The notes beneath the pieces are model-generated. The model was not told the origin of the DNA, did not search any database, and saw nothing but the letters and a program-made list of their open reading frames with translations. From contig JAWKWT010000005.1 of the NCBI GenBank assembly GCA_041397365.1, positions 124,001 through 188,000 on the forward strand: a stretch of 64,000 bases of DNA, written 5' to 3'. Shown here one piece after another: positions 51,279 through 60,444 of this stretch. The first letter of the stretch is position 1, and each line of letters starts with the position of its first letter. The translations under genes and the position numbers were made by a program. Source of the stretch: P52-10 sp041397365 (GTDB lineage Bacteria; Pseudomonadota; Alphaproteobacteria; Rhizobiales; Xanthobacteraceae).

Positions 51279-52298
51279 ATGACATTCAACACTCTGGACG
51301 ACATCCGCGCCTTCTGTCGCGAGTTGCCGCAAGGCAACGAAAACGCCAGGCTGGCCGCGATCCGGCACCAGAAAAATCTCACCAAGCCCGAGGGAAGTCT
51401 CGGTCGTCTCGAAGACCTTGCGGTCTGGCTGGCGCATTGGCAAGGGCGCACGCCGCCGAAGCTCGACCGTATCGCCATCGCGGTGTTCGCGGGCAATCAC
51501 GGCGTCGCCGCGCGCGGCGTCTACGCCTATCCGCCGGATGTGACCGCGCAGATGGTGCAGAATTTTCAGGCCGGGGGCGCTGCGATCAACCAGCTTGCGA
51601 CGCTCGCGAGCGCCGATCTGCGCGTGGTGCCGATCGAGATCGCGCAGCCGACCCAAGATTTCACGGCGCGGCCGGCGATGACGGCCGACGCGTTCCTGCA
51701 AGCGCTGAATATCGGCTATGCGACGGTGCGGCCGGACGACGATCTGCTCGCGATCGGCGAGATGGGCATCGGCAACACGACGGTCGCTGCCGCGCTCTGC
51801 GCCGCGCTGCTCGGCGAGGGAGCCGCCGCCTGGGCCGGGCGCGGCACGGGCGTCGACGATGACGGGCTGGCGCGCAAATGTGCGACGATCGACACAGCGC
51901 TCGCGCGGCATGCGGCGATTCTTTCGGACCCGTTGCAGGTGGCGGCCGCCTTGGGCGGACGCGAGCTTGCGGCGATGGCCGGCGCGGTCCTCGCCGCGCG
52001 GCGCTACAGCATCCCGACCCTGCTCGACGGATTCGTCGCCACCGCCGCGATGCTGCCGCTCGCAAAGCTCTCGCAGGCGGCGCTGGATCATTGCCGATCC
52101 GCGCATGTCTCGGCGGAGGCCGGACATCGTCGCCTGCTCGACCATATGGGCATGGTCCCATTGCTCGATCTGAACATGCGATTGGGCGAAGCCTCCGGCG
52201 CGGCGGTGGCGATCCTGCTGCTGCGGGCGGCGCTCGCCTGCCACACCGGCATGGCGACCTTTACCGAGGCCGGCGTGAGCGAGCAGAAAAGCCCATGA
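51279..52298 (+). CDS. cobT: Nicotinate-nucleotide--dimethylbenzimidazole phosphoribosyltransferase
   Basis: A 339-aa enzyme that makes alpha-ribazole phosphate from nicotinate mononucleotide and the lower-ligand base. ATG 51279 gives the family start (MTFNTLDDIRAFCRELPQGN). Motifs are RHQKNLTKPEGSLGRLEDLA, VFAGNHGVAARGVYAYPPDV, the phosphate-binding EMGIGNTTVA and the catalytic Glu in LNMRLGEASGAA near the C-terminus. It lies upstream of the cobalamin riboswitch, hence probably outside its control, and diverges from cobS-cobC. Confidence 0.94.
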   Translation: MTFNTLDDIRAFCRELPQGNENARLAAIRHQKNLTKPEGSLGRLEDLAVWLAHWQGRTPPKLDRIAIAVFAGNHGVAARGVYAYPPDVTAQMVQNFQAGGAAINQLATLASADLRVVPIEIAQPTQDFTARPAMTADAFLQALNIGYATVRPDDDLLAIGEMGIGNTTVAAALCAALLGEGAAAWAGRGTGVDDDGLARKCATIDTALARHAAILSDPLQVAAALGGRELAAMAGAVLAARRYSIPTLLDGFVATAAMLPLAKLSQAALDHCRSAHVSAEAGHRRLLDHMGMVPLLDLNMRLGEASGAAVAILLLRAALACHTGMATFTEAGVSEQKSP

Positions 52299-52302
52299 TG
52301 CG

Positions 52303-52337
52303 CGCCGGTTGACCGGCGTGAGCGCGGCAGCTAGCGT
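52303..52337 (+). promoter_or_regulatory. Candidate promoter for the riboswitch-controlled cob operon
   Basis: TTGACC (52309-52314), 17 bp, then TAGCGT (52332-52337) resembles a -35/-10 pair placed just before the riboswitch. The -35 lies within a perfect inverted repeat, CGCCGGT-TG-ACCGGCG (52303-52318), which could instead be part of the cobT 3' end or an operator. Confidence 0.4.
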
Positions 52338-52341
52338 GACC

Positions 52342-52527
52342 TTGATGGTTCTTCCCTGACACGGAAGATGAAAAGGGAAGCCGGTCCAGGATTTGTCCGA
52401 TAAGGACTCATCCGATTCCGGCGCTGCCCCCGCAACTGTATGCGGCGAGCCCGGCCACTGCCACTGAGGATGTTCCTCGGGAAGGCGGCCAATCGGGCCA
52501 CGACCCGCGAGCCAGGAGACCTGCCAT
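52342..52527 (+). ncRNA. Cobalamin riboswitch
   Basis: Classic B12-element layout upstream of cob genes. It begins with TTGATGGTTCTTCCCTGACA and GGAAGATGAAAAGGGAAGCC, followed by GGT and the TCC...GATTCCGGCGCTGCCCCCGC region, AACTGTA and GCGGCGAGC. The conserved GCCACTG core (near 52454) and the closing AGCCAGGAGACCTGCC (52510-52525) follow. Binding of adenosylcobalamin should reduce expression of the downstream DUF1636-cobPWNOQ genes. Boundaries are estimated by eye. Confidence 0.93.
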
Positions 52528-52656
52528 CGCAACCAGGGTGCTTTGAAGGCGTTTGGGCGGGGTGCCCCGAACGAGAGCGCATCATCGGCCTTGCGCCGAC
52601 GACCTCGCTTTCCGACAGAGCTTTTCGTCCCTGCCCGGACTCGTGGGAGCGTTGTG

Positions 52657-53085
52657 ATGCGCCATCAGGCGGACCAGACGGAAGCTGTCGAAGCCGAAGG
52701 TGAAGGTGAAAGCTCGCCGGGCGACATCGTCGTCAGCGTCTGCACCATCTGCAAATCCGACGATCCCGCCGCCGGCCAGAATCTGCTCGCCGCCACCAGC
52801 GCCGCTGTCGGTGCAACCGCGACCGTTCGCGCCGTGCAATGCCTCGGCGTCTGCAAGCGGCCCGGCACGATCGCCGTGACCGCGCCGGATCGCTATACCT
52901 TCATTTTCGGCGACCTCGGCGGCGACGCCGGGGCTTCGGCGATCGCAAGTTTCGTTGCGTCGTTCGCGAAGGCCAATCTCGGGCTGGTGCCGTGGCGCGA
53001 ACGCCCCGAGATCATCCGCCGCGGGCTGATCGCGCGCATTCCGCCCGCGATCTGGTCGCCCGCCGACGGCAAGCCGCCGACATGA
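52657..53085 (+). CDS. DUF1636 family metal-binding-like protein
   Basis: A 142-aa protein from ATG 52657, about 8 nt after GGGAG. The DUF1636 pattern is clear: VVSVCTICKSDDPAAGQNLL near the N-terminus and VQCLGVCKRPGTIAVTAPD in the middle, giving four cysteines in C-x-x-C and C-x-x-x-C pairs. That suggests a ferredoxin-like iron-sulfur or metal site. It ends FVPWRERPEIIRRG-type (LGLVPWRERPEIIRRGLIAR). It is the first gene under the cobalamin riboswitch and overlaps cobP by ATGA. Families of this type occur often with cobalt transport or CobW genes; the reaction is unknown. Confidence 0.83.
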   Translation: MRHQADQTEAVEAEGEGESSPGDIVVSVCTICKSDDPAAGQNLLAATSAAVGATATVRAVQCLGVCKRPGTIAVTAPDRYTFIFGDLGGDAGASAIASFVASFAKANLGLVPWRERPEIIRRGLIARIPPAIWSPADGKPPT

Positions 53086-53627
53086 GCCACGCCGCTCATA
53101 CGCTGGTGCTCGGTGGTGCGCGCTCCGGCAAATCCGCCTTCGCGGAAAAGCTCGCGAATGTCAGCGGCCGCGACAAGGTCTATATCGCCACCGCGCAGGC
53201 GGGCGACGACGAGATGCGACTTCGCATCGGTCATCACCAGGCGCGCCGGGGCGCTGGATGGATCACGATCGAGGAGCCGCTGCGGCTGGCGGACGCCGTG
53301 ACGCGCGAAGCGTGCGGGAACCGCGTCCTGCTGGTCGATTGCCTCACGCTGTGGCTGTCGAATGTGATGCTTGCGGATCTCGACTGCGCGCACGAAACCA
53401 CGCGCCTGATCGAAGCTTTGCGTGCCGCGACCGGGCCGGTGCTGCTCGTCTCGAATGAAATCGGCCTCGGCCTCGTTCCGGAAACGCCGCTCGGGCGCAG
53501 CTTCCGCGACGAGCAGGGCCGCCTCAATCAACGCATCGCCGCGGCGGTCGCCAATGTGGCGTTCGTCGCGGCGGGCCTGCCGCTCTGGCTCAAGGGCCAG
53601 ACGCCACCATGGAGTGTCTTGCAATGA
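53082..53627 (+). CDS. cobP: Bifunctional adenosylcobinamide kinase/guanylyltransferase
   Basis: A 181-aa CobP/CobU. ATG 53082 overlaps the DUF1636 stop. Motifs: the P-loop TLVLGGARSGKSAFAEKLA (residues 7-25), VYIATAQAGDDEMRLRIGHH carrying the guanylylation His, ITIEEPLRLADAV, VLLVDCLTLWLSN (Walker B) and LVSNEIGLGLVPETPLGRSF. It phosphorylates adenosylcobinamide and then makes adenosylcobinamide-GDP for CobS. It overlaps cobW by ATGA. Confidence 0.94.
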   Translation: MSHAAHTLVLGGARSGKSAFAEKLANVSGRDKVYIATAQAGDDEMRLRIGHHQARRGAGWITIEEPLRLADAVTREACGNRVLLVDCLTLWLSNVMLADLDCAHETTRLIEALRAATGPVLLVSNEIGLGLVPETPLGRSFRDEQGRLNQRIAAAVANVAFVAAGLPLWLKGQTPPWSVLQ

Positions 53628-54637
53628 CCCGCGTTCCCGTCACCGTCCTCACCGGCTTTCTCGGCGCGGGCAAAACCACGCTGCTGCGCTCGCTGCTGAC
53701 GCAGACCGACGGCCGGCGCATCGCCGTGATCGTCAACGAATTCGGCGACGCCGGCTTCGACGGTGGCCTCGTCGAGGAATGCGCGGCAAAAGCGTGCGCC
53801 GAAGGCGACATCGTCGAACTCACCAATGGCTGCATCTGCTGCACGGTGGCCGACGATTTCATCCCGACCATGGAGACGCTGCTGTCGCGCGATCGTCCGC
53901 TCGATGCGATCGTCATCGAAACCTCCGGGCTGGCGCTGCCGCAGCCGCTGCTGAAGGCGTTCGCATGGCCGGCGGTACGCACACGCGCCACCGTCGACGG
54001 CGTCGTCACCGTCGTCGATGCGCTGGCGCTGTCGGAAGGGCGCATCGTTCTCGACGAGGACGCGCTCGACACGCAGCGTCAGGCCGACCCGTCGCTGGAT
54101 CATGACGATCCGATCGAGGAAGTGTTCGAGGATCAGCTCGCCTGCGCCGATCTCGTGGTTCTCTCCAAAAGCGATCTCGTGCAAGACAACGATCTGGCCG
54201 CGATCGAGAGCCGCCTGATCACCCTTCTCCCCGACAGGGTGCGAATTGTGCGTTCGCGCGGCGCGTTGCAGCCCGACGTGCTGATCGGCATGAAGGCGGA
54301 AGCGGAATCCAATCTCGCCGAACGGCTCGGCCATCACGGCGAGGAGGGGGAGCACGATCACGACGATTTCGAAAGCATCGTCGTCACCGGCGCTCAGACG
54401 GCAAGCCTCGACGATCTGCGCCAGCGGATCGCCGACGCGCTCGCGCTCGACGGCATTCTGCGCGTCAAGGGTTTTGCGCGCGTGGACGACAAGCTGTCGC
54501 CGGTCGTCGTGCAGGCGGTGGGCGGACGGGTCGAACTGTCCTTCGCGCGGCCGGGCACATCGCCACGCGAACATCTGGTCGTGATCGGGCTCAAGGGTTT
54601 CGACGGCGCCGCCGCCCAACAAGCGCTGCGCGGATAA
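53624..54637 (+). CDS. cobW: Cobalamin biosynthesis GTPase CobW (metallochaperone)
   Basis: A 337-aa COG0523 GTPase from ATG 53624, overlapping the cobP stop; another in-frame ATG at 53609 would lengthen it by 5. P-loop VLTGFLGAGKTTLLRSLL, the metal-binding C-x-C-C in LTNGCICCTVADDF, Walker B ETSGLALPQPLL and the guanine-specificity LSKSDLV are in order. A His/Asp/Glu stretch (HHGEEGEHDHDDFE, about residues 238-251) may also bind metal. CobW is thought to supply Co(II) to the CobNST chelatase; it precedes cobN by 7 bp, which supports that. Confidence 0.94.
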   Translation: MTRVPVTVLTGFLGAGKTTLLRSLLTQTDGRRIAVIVNEFGDAGFDGGLVEECAAKACAEGDIVELTNGCICCTVADDFIPTMETLLSRDRPLDAIVIETSGLALPQPLLKAFAWPAVRTRATVDGVVTVVDALALSEGRIVLDEDALDTQRQADPSLDHDDPIEEVFEDQLACADLVVLSKSDLVQDNDLAAIESRLITLLPDRVRIVRSRGALQPDVLIGMKAEAESNLAERLGHHGEEGEHDHDDFESIVVTGAQTASLDDLRQRIADALALDGILRVKGFARVDDKLSPVVVQAVGGRVELSFARPGTSPREHLVVIGLKGFDGAAAQQALRG

Positions 54638-54644
54638 CCGGTGC

Positions 54645-57600
54645 ATGCATCTCAAGCTCGCCAGCGAAGGGACGATCGACGACGGAGAGATTGCGCGGGA
54701 TCTGGGTCAGGAGCCCGCGGACATCGTCATTCTCTCCGCCGCCGACAGCGACCTTGCAACCTTCGCGGCGGCCTGGCGTCAATTGCCCGCCGGCTTTCCC
54801 AGCCTGCGCCTCACCAACCTGCTGGCGCTCGGGCATCCGGCGTCCGTCGACGCCTATGTCGAACGCACGCTGAAAACGGCGAAGATCGTCATCCTGCGCA
54901 TGCTCGGCGGCGAGGCGTATTGGCCTTACGGCGTCGAGAGCCTTCGCAGCGACGCGGCGAGACGCAAAAGCCTGCTCGCGGTTCTGCCGGGCGAACTGAC
55001 ATGGGACGCGGCGCTCGCCGCGCGCGGAAACGTCACGCCTGAAGCGGCCGAAACGCTCTGGCGCTATTGCTCGGAAGGCGGCGTCGAGAACGCCATCGGC
55101 GCGCTGAAATTCGCGGCACATGTGATCGGCCATGGCGACGCTCCGCCGCCGCCGAAGCCGATGCCGGCCGCCGGCTTCTGGCGCAGCCCCGCCGCGGGAC
55201 CGCAGCCGAACGTGCCGATCATCTTCTATCGGGCGCTCGCCGCGAGCGGTGACACCGCTCCGATCGAGGCGCTCGTTGACACGCTGGACGAATCCGGCCT
55301 CAAGCCGCTGCCGATCTTCGTCACCAGCCTGAAGGACGCACGCTCGATCGCGTTTCTCGGCACGGCGCTGGCTGCCTATCCGCCCGAGCTGATCGTCAAT
55401 GCGACGGCCTTCGCCACCGCGACGACGAACGATCTCGACGGCCTGCTCTCTTCCTATGACTGTCCCGTTTTGCAAGTCGCGCTCGCGGGCACGTCGATCG
55501 CCGCATGGCGCGCAAGCACGCAGGGGCTCTCGCCGCGCGACCTCGCGATGCATGTCGTGCTGCCGGAAGTGGACGGCCGCATCTTTGCGCGCGCGATCGC
55601 GTTCAAGGAACGCGCGCAAGCCGATGCCTCCGGCTTTGCCGCGACGCGCTTGCAGCCGGTGCAGGACCGGATCGACAGTCTCGCCGAACTCGCGCGGGCG
55701 TGGATCAGGCTGCGGCAATGCCAGCCGGATCAGCGCCGCATCGGCATCGTGCTCGCGAATTATCCGAATCGCGACGGGCGGCTCGCGAACGGCGTCGGAC
55801 TCGACACGCCGCAAAGCCTGGTCGATGTTCTCGCCGCTCTGCGCAACGCCGGGTACACGATCGGCGATGCGCCCGCGACCTCCGCCGAACTGATGCATCT
55901 TCTGCAAGCGGGGCCGACCAACGCGCTTGTCAGCCGAAGCGAGCGCACCGGCGGCGTGCGCTGGCCGCTCGCGGATTATGCGGATGCCTTCTCCCGCCTG
56001 CCGAAAAGCATCCGCGACGCCGTCACCCGCCGCTGGGGCACGCCGCAGGACGACCCACATGTCGTCGGCGACGCTTTCGCGCTGGCGCTGCATCGTTTCG
56101 GAAACATCGTCACAGGCATTCAGCCCGCGCGCGGCTACAACATCGATCCGAAGGCGAGCTATCACGATCCGGATCTCGTGCCGCCGCATCACTATCTGGC
56201 GTTCTATCTGTGGCTGCGCACCGCATTCGGCGCGCACGCGATCGTGCATCTCGGCAAGCACGGCAATCTGGAATGGCTTCCCGGCAAGAGCAGCGGCCTG
56301 TCCGAGGACTGCTTTCCCGACGCGGTGCTCGGCCCCGTGCCGCACCTCTATCCGTTCATCGTCAACGATCCCGGCGAGGGCATTCAGGCGAAGCGCCGCA
56401 GCGCCGCCGTGATCGTCGATCACCTGACGCCACCGCTCGCGCGCGCGGAGTTGCATGACGGGCTTGCCGCGCTCGAAGCGATGGTCGACGAATACGCGCT
56501 GGCCTCCGATCTCGATCCGAAGCGCGCCAGCGTCATCGCCGGCGAAATCCTCTCGATCGCACAGGCGCAGCGGCTCGACTCCGACATCGACATCGCCCCG
56601 CAGACGCCTGTAGCCGAAGCGCTGCGCGCGCTCGACGCGCATCTGTGCGACCTGAAGGAAATGCAGATCCGCGACGGCCTGCATGTGTTCGGCGCGACGC
56701 CGCCGAAACCGCAGACGACGAATCTTCTGGTCTCGATCGCGCGGGTGCCGCGTTCGGACCTGCATCCATCGGATGCATCATTGCATCGGGCGCTCGCCGC
56801 CGATCTCGGGCTCAAGGATTTCGATCCGCTGACGCCGCATCTGGCCGAGGATTATCGCGGCCCGCGGCCGGAGTTGTTGCAGGCGATGAGCGAGCAGCCA
56901 TGGCGCAGCACGGGCGACACGGTGGAGCGGATCGAGATGCTGGCTTCGAGGCTCGTCGCCGGCGACATCCCGAAGCCGGACGGCCTTCCCGCCGCCAGCA
57001 CGGTGCTCGACTGGATCGCCGACCGGCTCCGCCCCGCGATCGAGAAGAGCGGCGGCGCGGAAATGCAAGCGCTGCTGAACGGTCTCGCCGGCCGCTTCGT
57101 CGCGCCCGGTCCTGCCGGCGCGCCGACCCGCGGCCGCCCCGACGTGCTGCCGACCGGCCGCAATTTCTTTGCCGTGGATGTTCGCGCCGTGCCCTCGCCC
57201 TCCGCGTGGAAGCTCGGGCAGCTCGCGGCCGAGCGCGTCGTCGAAAGCTATTGGCAGGAGGCGGGCGAGTGGCCGCGTTCGATCGCCCTGTCGGCGTGGG
57301 GCACCTCCAACATGCGCACCGGGGGCGACGATATCGCGCAGGCGCTGGCGCTGATCGGCGCGCGGCCGACATGGGAGCCGTCGTCGGGCCGCGTGACCGG
57401 CTTTACGATCACCCCTCTTTCGGAACTGAAGCGCCCTCGCATCGATATGACGTTTCGCGTGTCGGGCCTGTTCCGCGACGCCTTTCCCATGCAGATGGAT
57501 CTGATCGACAGCGCCGTGCGCGCGATCGCGGCGCTGGATGAACCCGACGAGGCCAATCCGCTCGCGGCGCATGCACGCGCCACAGCGCTGAAACTTCGGC

Positions 57601-58364
57601 GGGAAGGCGCAAGCGCGGCGGACGCCGAACGGCGTGCGGCGACCCGCGTGTTCGGCGCGAAACCAGGCGCGTATGGCGCGGGCCTGCAAGCGATGATCGA
57701 CGACCAGGGCTGGAGCGATCGCGGCGACCTCGCCGGCGTCTATCTGAGCTGGGGCAGCTACGCCTATGGCGGCGGCGCGATGGGCGCGCCCGCGCGCGAC
57801 GATTTCGTGCAAAATCTTTCGCGCACCGATGCTGTCGTGCAGGCGCAGGACAATCGCGAGCACGATATTCTCGACTCGGACGACTACTATCAGTTCATGG
57901 GCGGGCTCACAGCCACAGTTCAGCATCTGCGCGGCACTGCGCCGAAAACATTCCACATCGATACGTCGCGGCCCGAAATGCCGGTGGCGCGCCCGCTCGC
58001 GCGCGAGATTTCACGCATCGTCCGCGGCCGCGCGACCAATCCGAAATGGATCGCCGGCGTGATGCGACACGGCTACAAGGGCGCGTTCGAGATCGCCGCG
58101 ACCGTCGACTATCTGTTCGGCTTCGCCGCCACCACCGACGCGGTCGGCGACCACCATTTTGATCAGTTGTTCGCGGCCTATGTCGAGGACGACGCCGTGC
58201 GCGCCTTCATGCTTGAGGCAAATCCCGCGGCGTTCGACGAAACCGTCGATCGCTTCCAGGAGGCGATCCGCAGAGAGCTCTGGCATCCGCGATCGAACAG
58301 CGCGGCGAGCACGCTCGCGCGTCTGTCCCGCCAATCCAGGAACCGGCAAGGAGAAACCGCATGA
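54645..58364 (+). CDS. cobN: Cobaltochelatase large subunit CobN
   Basis: A 1239-aa magnesium-chelatase-H-type subunit that binds hydrogenobyrinic acid diamide and inserts cobalt. ATG 54645 gives MHLKLASEGTIDDGEIARDL. Internal family segments are RIGIVLANYPNRDGRLANGV, IQPARGYNIDPKASYHDPDL, VHLGKHGNLEWLPGKSSGLS, RDAFPMQMDLIDSAVRAIAA and DILDSDDYYQFMGGLTATVQ. Residue 190 onwards matches the CobN/BchH core. The AAA+ partners CobS and CobT (chelatase subunits) are not in the window. The frame is uninterrupted over 3.7 kb, which argues against a uniformly high error rate in this sequence. Confidence 0.96.
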   Translation: MHLKLASEGTIDDGEIARDLGQEPADIVILSAADSDLATFAAAWRQLPAGFPSLRLTNLLALGHPASVDAYVERTLKTAKIVILRMLGGEAYWPYGVESLRSDAARRKSLLAVLPGELTWDAALAARGNVTPEAAETLWRYCSEGGVENAIGALKFAAHVIGHGDAPPPPKPMPAAGFWRSPAAGPQPNVPIIFYRALAASGDTAPIEALVDTLDESGLKPLPIFVTSLKDARSIAFLGTALAAYPPELIVNATAFATATTNDLDGLLSSYDCPVLQVALAGTSIAAWRASTQGLSPRDLAMHVVLPEVDGRIFARAIAFKERAQADASGFAATRLQPVQDRIDSLAELARAWIRLRQCQPDQRRIGIVLANYPNRDGRLANGVGLDTPQSLVDVLAALRNAGYTIGDAPATSAELMHLLQAGPTNALVSRSERTGGVRWPLADYADAFSRLPKSIRDAVTRRWGTPQDDPHVVGDAFALALHRFGNIVTGIQPARGYNIDPKASYHDPDLVPPHHYLAFYLWLRTAFGAHAIVHLGKHGNLEWLPGKSSGLSEDCFPDAVLGPVPHLYPFIVNDPGEGIQAKRRSAAVIVDHLTPPLARAELHDGLAALEAMVDEYALASDLDPKRASVIAGEILSIAQAQRLDSDIDIAPQTPVAEALRALDAHLCDLKEMQIRDGLHVFGATPPKPQTTNLLVSIARVPRSDLHPSDASLHRALAADLGLKDFDPLTPHLAEDYRGPRPELLQAMSEQPWRSTGDTVERIEMLASRLVAGDIPKPDGLPAASTVLDWIADRLRPAIEKSGGAEMQALLNGLAGRFVAPGPAGAPTRGRPDVLPTGRNFFAVDVRAVPSPSAWKLGQLAAERVVESYWQEAGEWPRSIALSAWGTSNMRTGGDDIAQALALIGARPTWEPSSGRVTGFTITPLSELKRPRIDMTFRVSGLFRDAFPMQMDLIDSAVRAIAALDEPDEANPLAAHARATALKLRREGASAADAERRAATRVFGAKPGAYGAGLQAMIDDQGWSDRGDLAGVYLSWGSYAYGGGAMGAPARDDFVQNLSRTDAVVQAQDNREHDILDSDDYYQFMGGLTATVQHLRGTAPKTFHIDTSRPEMPVARPLAREISRIVRGRATNPKWIAGVMRHGYKGAFEIAATVDYLFGFAATTDAVGDHHFDQLFAAYVEDDAVRAFMLEANPAAFDETVDRFQEAIRRELWHPRSNSAASTLARLSRQSRNRQGETA

Positions 58365-58981
58365 CCGCGCAGACGGGCGACATCAATGAGCGCCACACCG
58401 AAAAGATGCGCAAGCACAAAGCCGCGCGCGACAAGATGATGGCGACGAAAAGCGGCGAGAAGGGCCTCTTGATCGTCAACACCGGCACCGGCAAGGGCAA
58501 GACCACGGCCGCCCTCGGCATGGTGTTTCGCCATATCGGCCATGGCTGGCCGGTCGGTGTGATCCAGTTCATCAAATCGCCGACATGGAACACCGGCGAA
58601 GCGAAGCTGCTGGCGAGATTTCCAGAACTCGCGAGCCTGCACATCATGGGCGAAGGTTTCACCTGGGAAACGCAGGATCGCGAGCGCGACATCGCCGCCG
58701 CGCGCGCAGCCTGGGAGCGCGCGAAAGATCTCATTCTCGACGATCGCCACCGCCTGGTGCTGCTGGACGAACTGAACGTGGTGCTGCGCTACGAATATCT
58801 GCCGCTTGGCGAAGTCGTGGCCTTTCTCCGCGACGAGAAGCCCGCCGACAAGCATGTGATCGTCACCGGCCGCCACGCAGCAACCGAACTCGTCGAGATC
58901 GCCGACCTCGTGACCGACATGACGCTGGTGAAGCATCCGTTCCGCCAGGGCATCAAGGCGCAGCAGGGCATCGAGTTCTGA
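58361..58981 (+). CDS. cobO: Cob(I)yrinic acid a,c-diamide adenosyltransferase
   Basis: A 206-aa CobO/BtuR/CobA-type adenosyltransferase. ATG 58361 overlaps the cobN stop by ATGA. P-loop LIVNTGTGKGKTTAALGM (about residues 37-54), the substrate segment VIQFIKSPTWNTGE, FTWETQDRERDIAAARAAW and LVLLDELNVVLRYEYL are all present. The N-terminal basic helix ERHTEKMRKHKAARDKMM covers the active site in the family. It adenosylates the corrinoid cobalt and is followed after 2 bp by cobQ. Confidence 0.95.
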   Translation: MTAQTGDINERHTEKMRKHKAARDKMMATKSGEKGLLIVNTGTGKGKTTAALGMVFRHIGHGWPVGVIQFIKSPTWNTGEAKLLARFPELASLHIMGEGFTWETQDRERDIAAARAAWERAKDLILDDRHRLVLLDELNVVLRYEYLPLGEVVAFLRDEKPADKHVIVTGRHAATELVEIADLVTDMTLVKHPFRQGIKAQQGIEF

Positions 58982-58983
58982 GC

Positions 58984-60444
58984 ATGCCGACGCCGGCCAT
59001 CATGATTCAGGCCACGGGCTCCAACGCCGGCAAGTCGACCATCGTCGCCGGCCTCGCGCGGCTGCTCGCCCGCCGGGGCCTCCGCGTGCGGCCGTTCAAG
59101 CCGCAGAACATGTCGAACAACGCGGCCGTCACCGCCGACGGCGGCGAGATCGGCCGCGCCCAGGCGCTGCAAGCGCGCGCCGCTCGCGTCCCGCCGAGCG
59201 TTCACATGAATCCGGTGCTGCTGAAGCCCGAAACCGACACCGGCGCGCAGGTGATCGTTCACGGCCAGCGTCGCGGCACGCTGAGGGCCGCGGAGTATCG
59301 CACCGGGCGCGCGCAACTGCTGGACGCGGTGCTGCACAGTTTCAACATGCTTTGCGCTGAAGCCGACATCGTGCTGGTCGAGGGCGCGGGCAGCCCCGCC
59401 GAAATCAATCTGCGCGCGGGCGACATCGCCAATATGGGATTCGCCGAAGCCGCCGACGTGCCGGCGATCCTGCTCGCCGATATCGATCGCGGCGGCGCGA
59501 TCGCGAGCGTGGTCGGAACGCACGCCGTGCTGAGCGCGAATGAGAAAGCACGCATTCGCGGATTCCTCATCAACAAGTTTCGCGGCGATGCGCGCCTGTT
59601 CGATGCGGGCCGCGATGCGATTATCGCCGCCACCGGCTGGCCGGCGCTCGGCATCGTGCCATGGCTGCCGCAGGCGGCATGGCTGCCGGCCGAGGACGCC
59701 GTCGATCTCAACCGGACGTCCCGGCGCACCTCGCGACCCTTGACGATCGCCGTGCCGATCTTGTCGCGCATCGCCAATTTCGACGATCTCGATCCGCTCG
59801 GCATGGAGCCATCGGTGGACCTGCGCTTCGTCAGGCCCGGCGAAGTAATTCCAACGGAAGCAGACGTCGTGATCCTGCCCGGCACCAAATCGACGCTGGG
59901 CGATCTGGCGTTTCTGCAAGCGCAAGGATGGGACATCGACATCAAGGCGCATGCGCGGCGGGGCGGCCACGTTCTCGGGCTGTGCGGCGGATATCAGCTT
60001 CTAGGCAAATCCATCAGCGATCCCTCCGGCGCGGACGGTGTGGCTGGAGCTGCGAAGGGGCTCGGGCTGCTCGACGTGGACACCGTGATGACGGGAAGCA
60101 AAACCACGCGCGCCATTCGCGGCATCCATCATGCCAGCGGCGAGACCATCGAAGGCTACGAGATTCATCTCGGCGAGACGCAGGGGCCGGACTGTGCCCG
60201 GCCGATGCTTCGCATCGACGGCCGCGACGACGGCGCGATATCGAAGGACGGTCGCGTGCAGGGCACCTATGTTCACGGACTTTTTGCCGGCGACGCCTTT
60301 CGCCGCGCATGGCTCGCCGGCTTCAACGCCGCGTCGAGCCTCGCTTACGAGCATCAAATCGAGCAGGCGCTCGATGCGCTCGCCGATCACCTCGAAGCCC
60401 ATGTGGATATCGACGCGATTCTTTCAATTTCCAGACGTCGCTAG
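58984..60444 (+). CDS. cobQ: Cobyric acid synthase (glutamine-dependent amidase)
   Basis: A 486-aa CobQ amidating four side chains of adenosylcobyrinic acid a,c-diamide. The ATPase/ligase half starts MIQATGSNAGKSTIVAGLAR, with FKPQNMSNNAAVT and IVLVEGAGSPAEINLR. The C-terminal class-I glutaminase-like half has the nucleophile Cys in VLGLCGGYQLLG and the His in GTYVHGLFAGD. It starts 2 bp after cobO. The last 21 bp overlap the end of the converging cobD gene. Confidence 0.95.
   Translation: MPTPAIMIQATGSNAGKSTIVAGLARLLARRGLRVRPFKPQNMSNNAAVTADGGEIGRAQALQARAARVPPSVHMNPVLLKPETDTGAQVIVHGQRRGTLRAAEYRTGRAQLLDAVLHSFNMLCAEADIVLVEGAGSPAEINLRAGDIANMGFAEAADVPAILLADIDRGGAIASVVGTHAVLSANEKARIRGFLINKFRGDARLFDAGRDAIIAATGWPALGIVPWLPQAAWLPAEDAVDLNRTSRRTSRPLTIAVPILSRIANFDDLDPLGMEPSVDLRFVRPGEVIPTEADVVILPGTKSTLGDLAFLQAQGWDIDIKAHARRGGHVLGLCGGYQLLGKSISDPSGADGVAGAAKGLGLLDVDTVMTGSKTTRAIRGIHHASGETIEGYEIHLGETQGPDCARPMLRIDGRDDGAISKDGRVQGTYVHGLFAGDAFRRAWLAGFNAASSLAYEHQIEQALDALADHLEAHVDIDAILSISRRR

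Noticed and set aside
54591..56765. Long minus-strand frame opposite cobN
   Set aside because: Arg/Ala/Gly-rich nonsense with no motif; cobN on the plus strand has full family homology.
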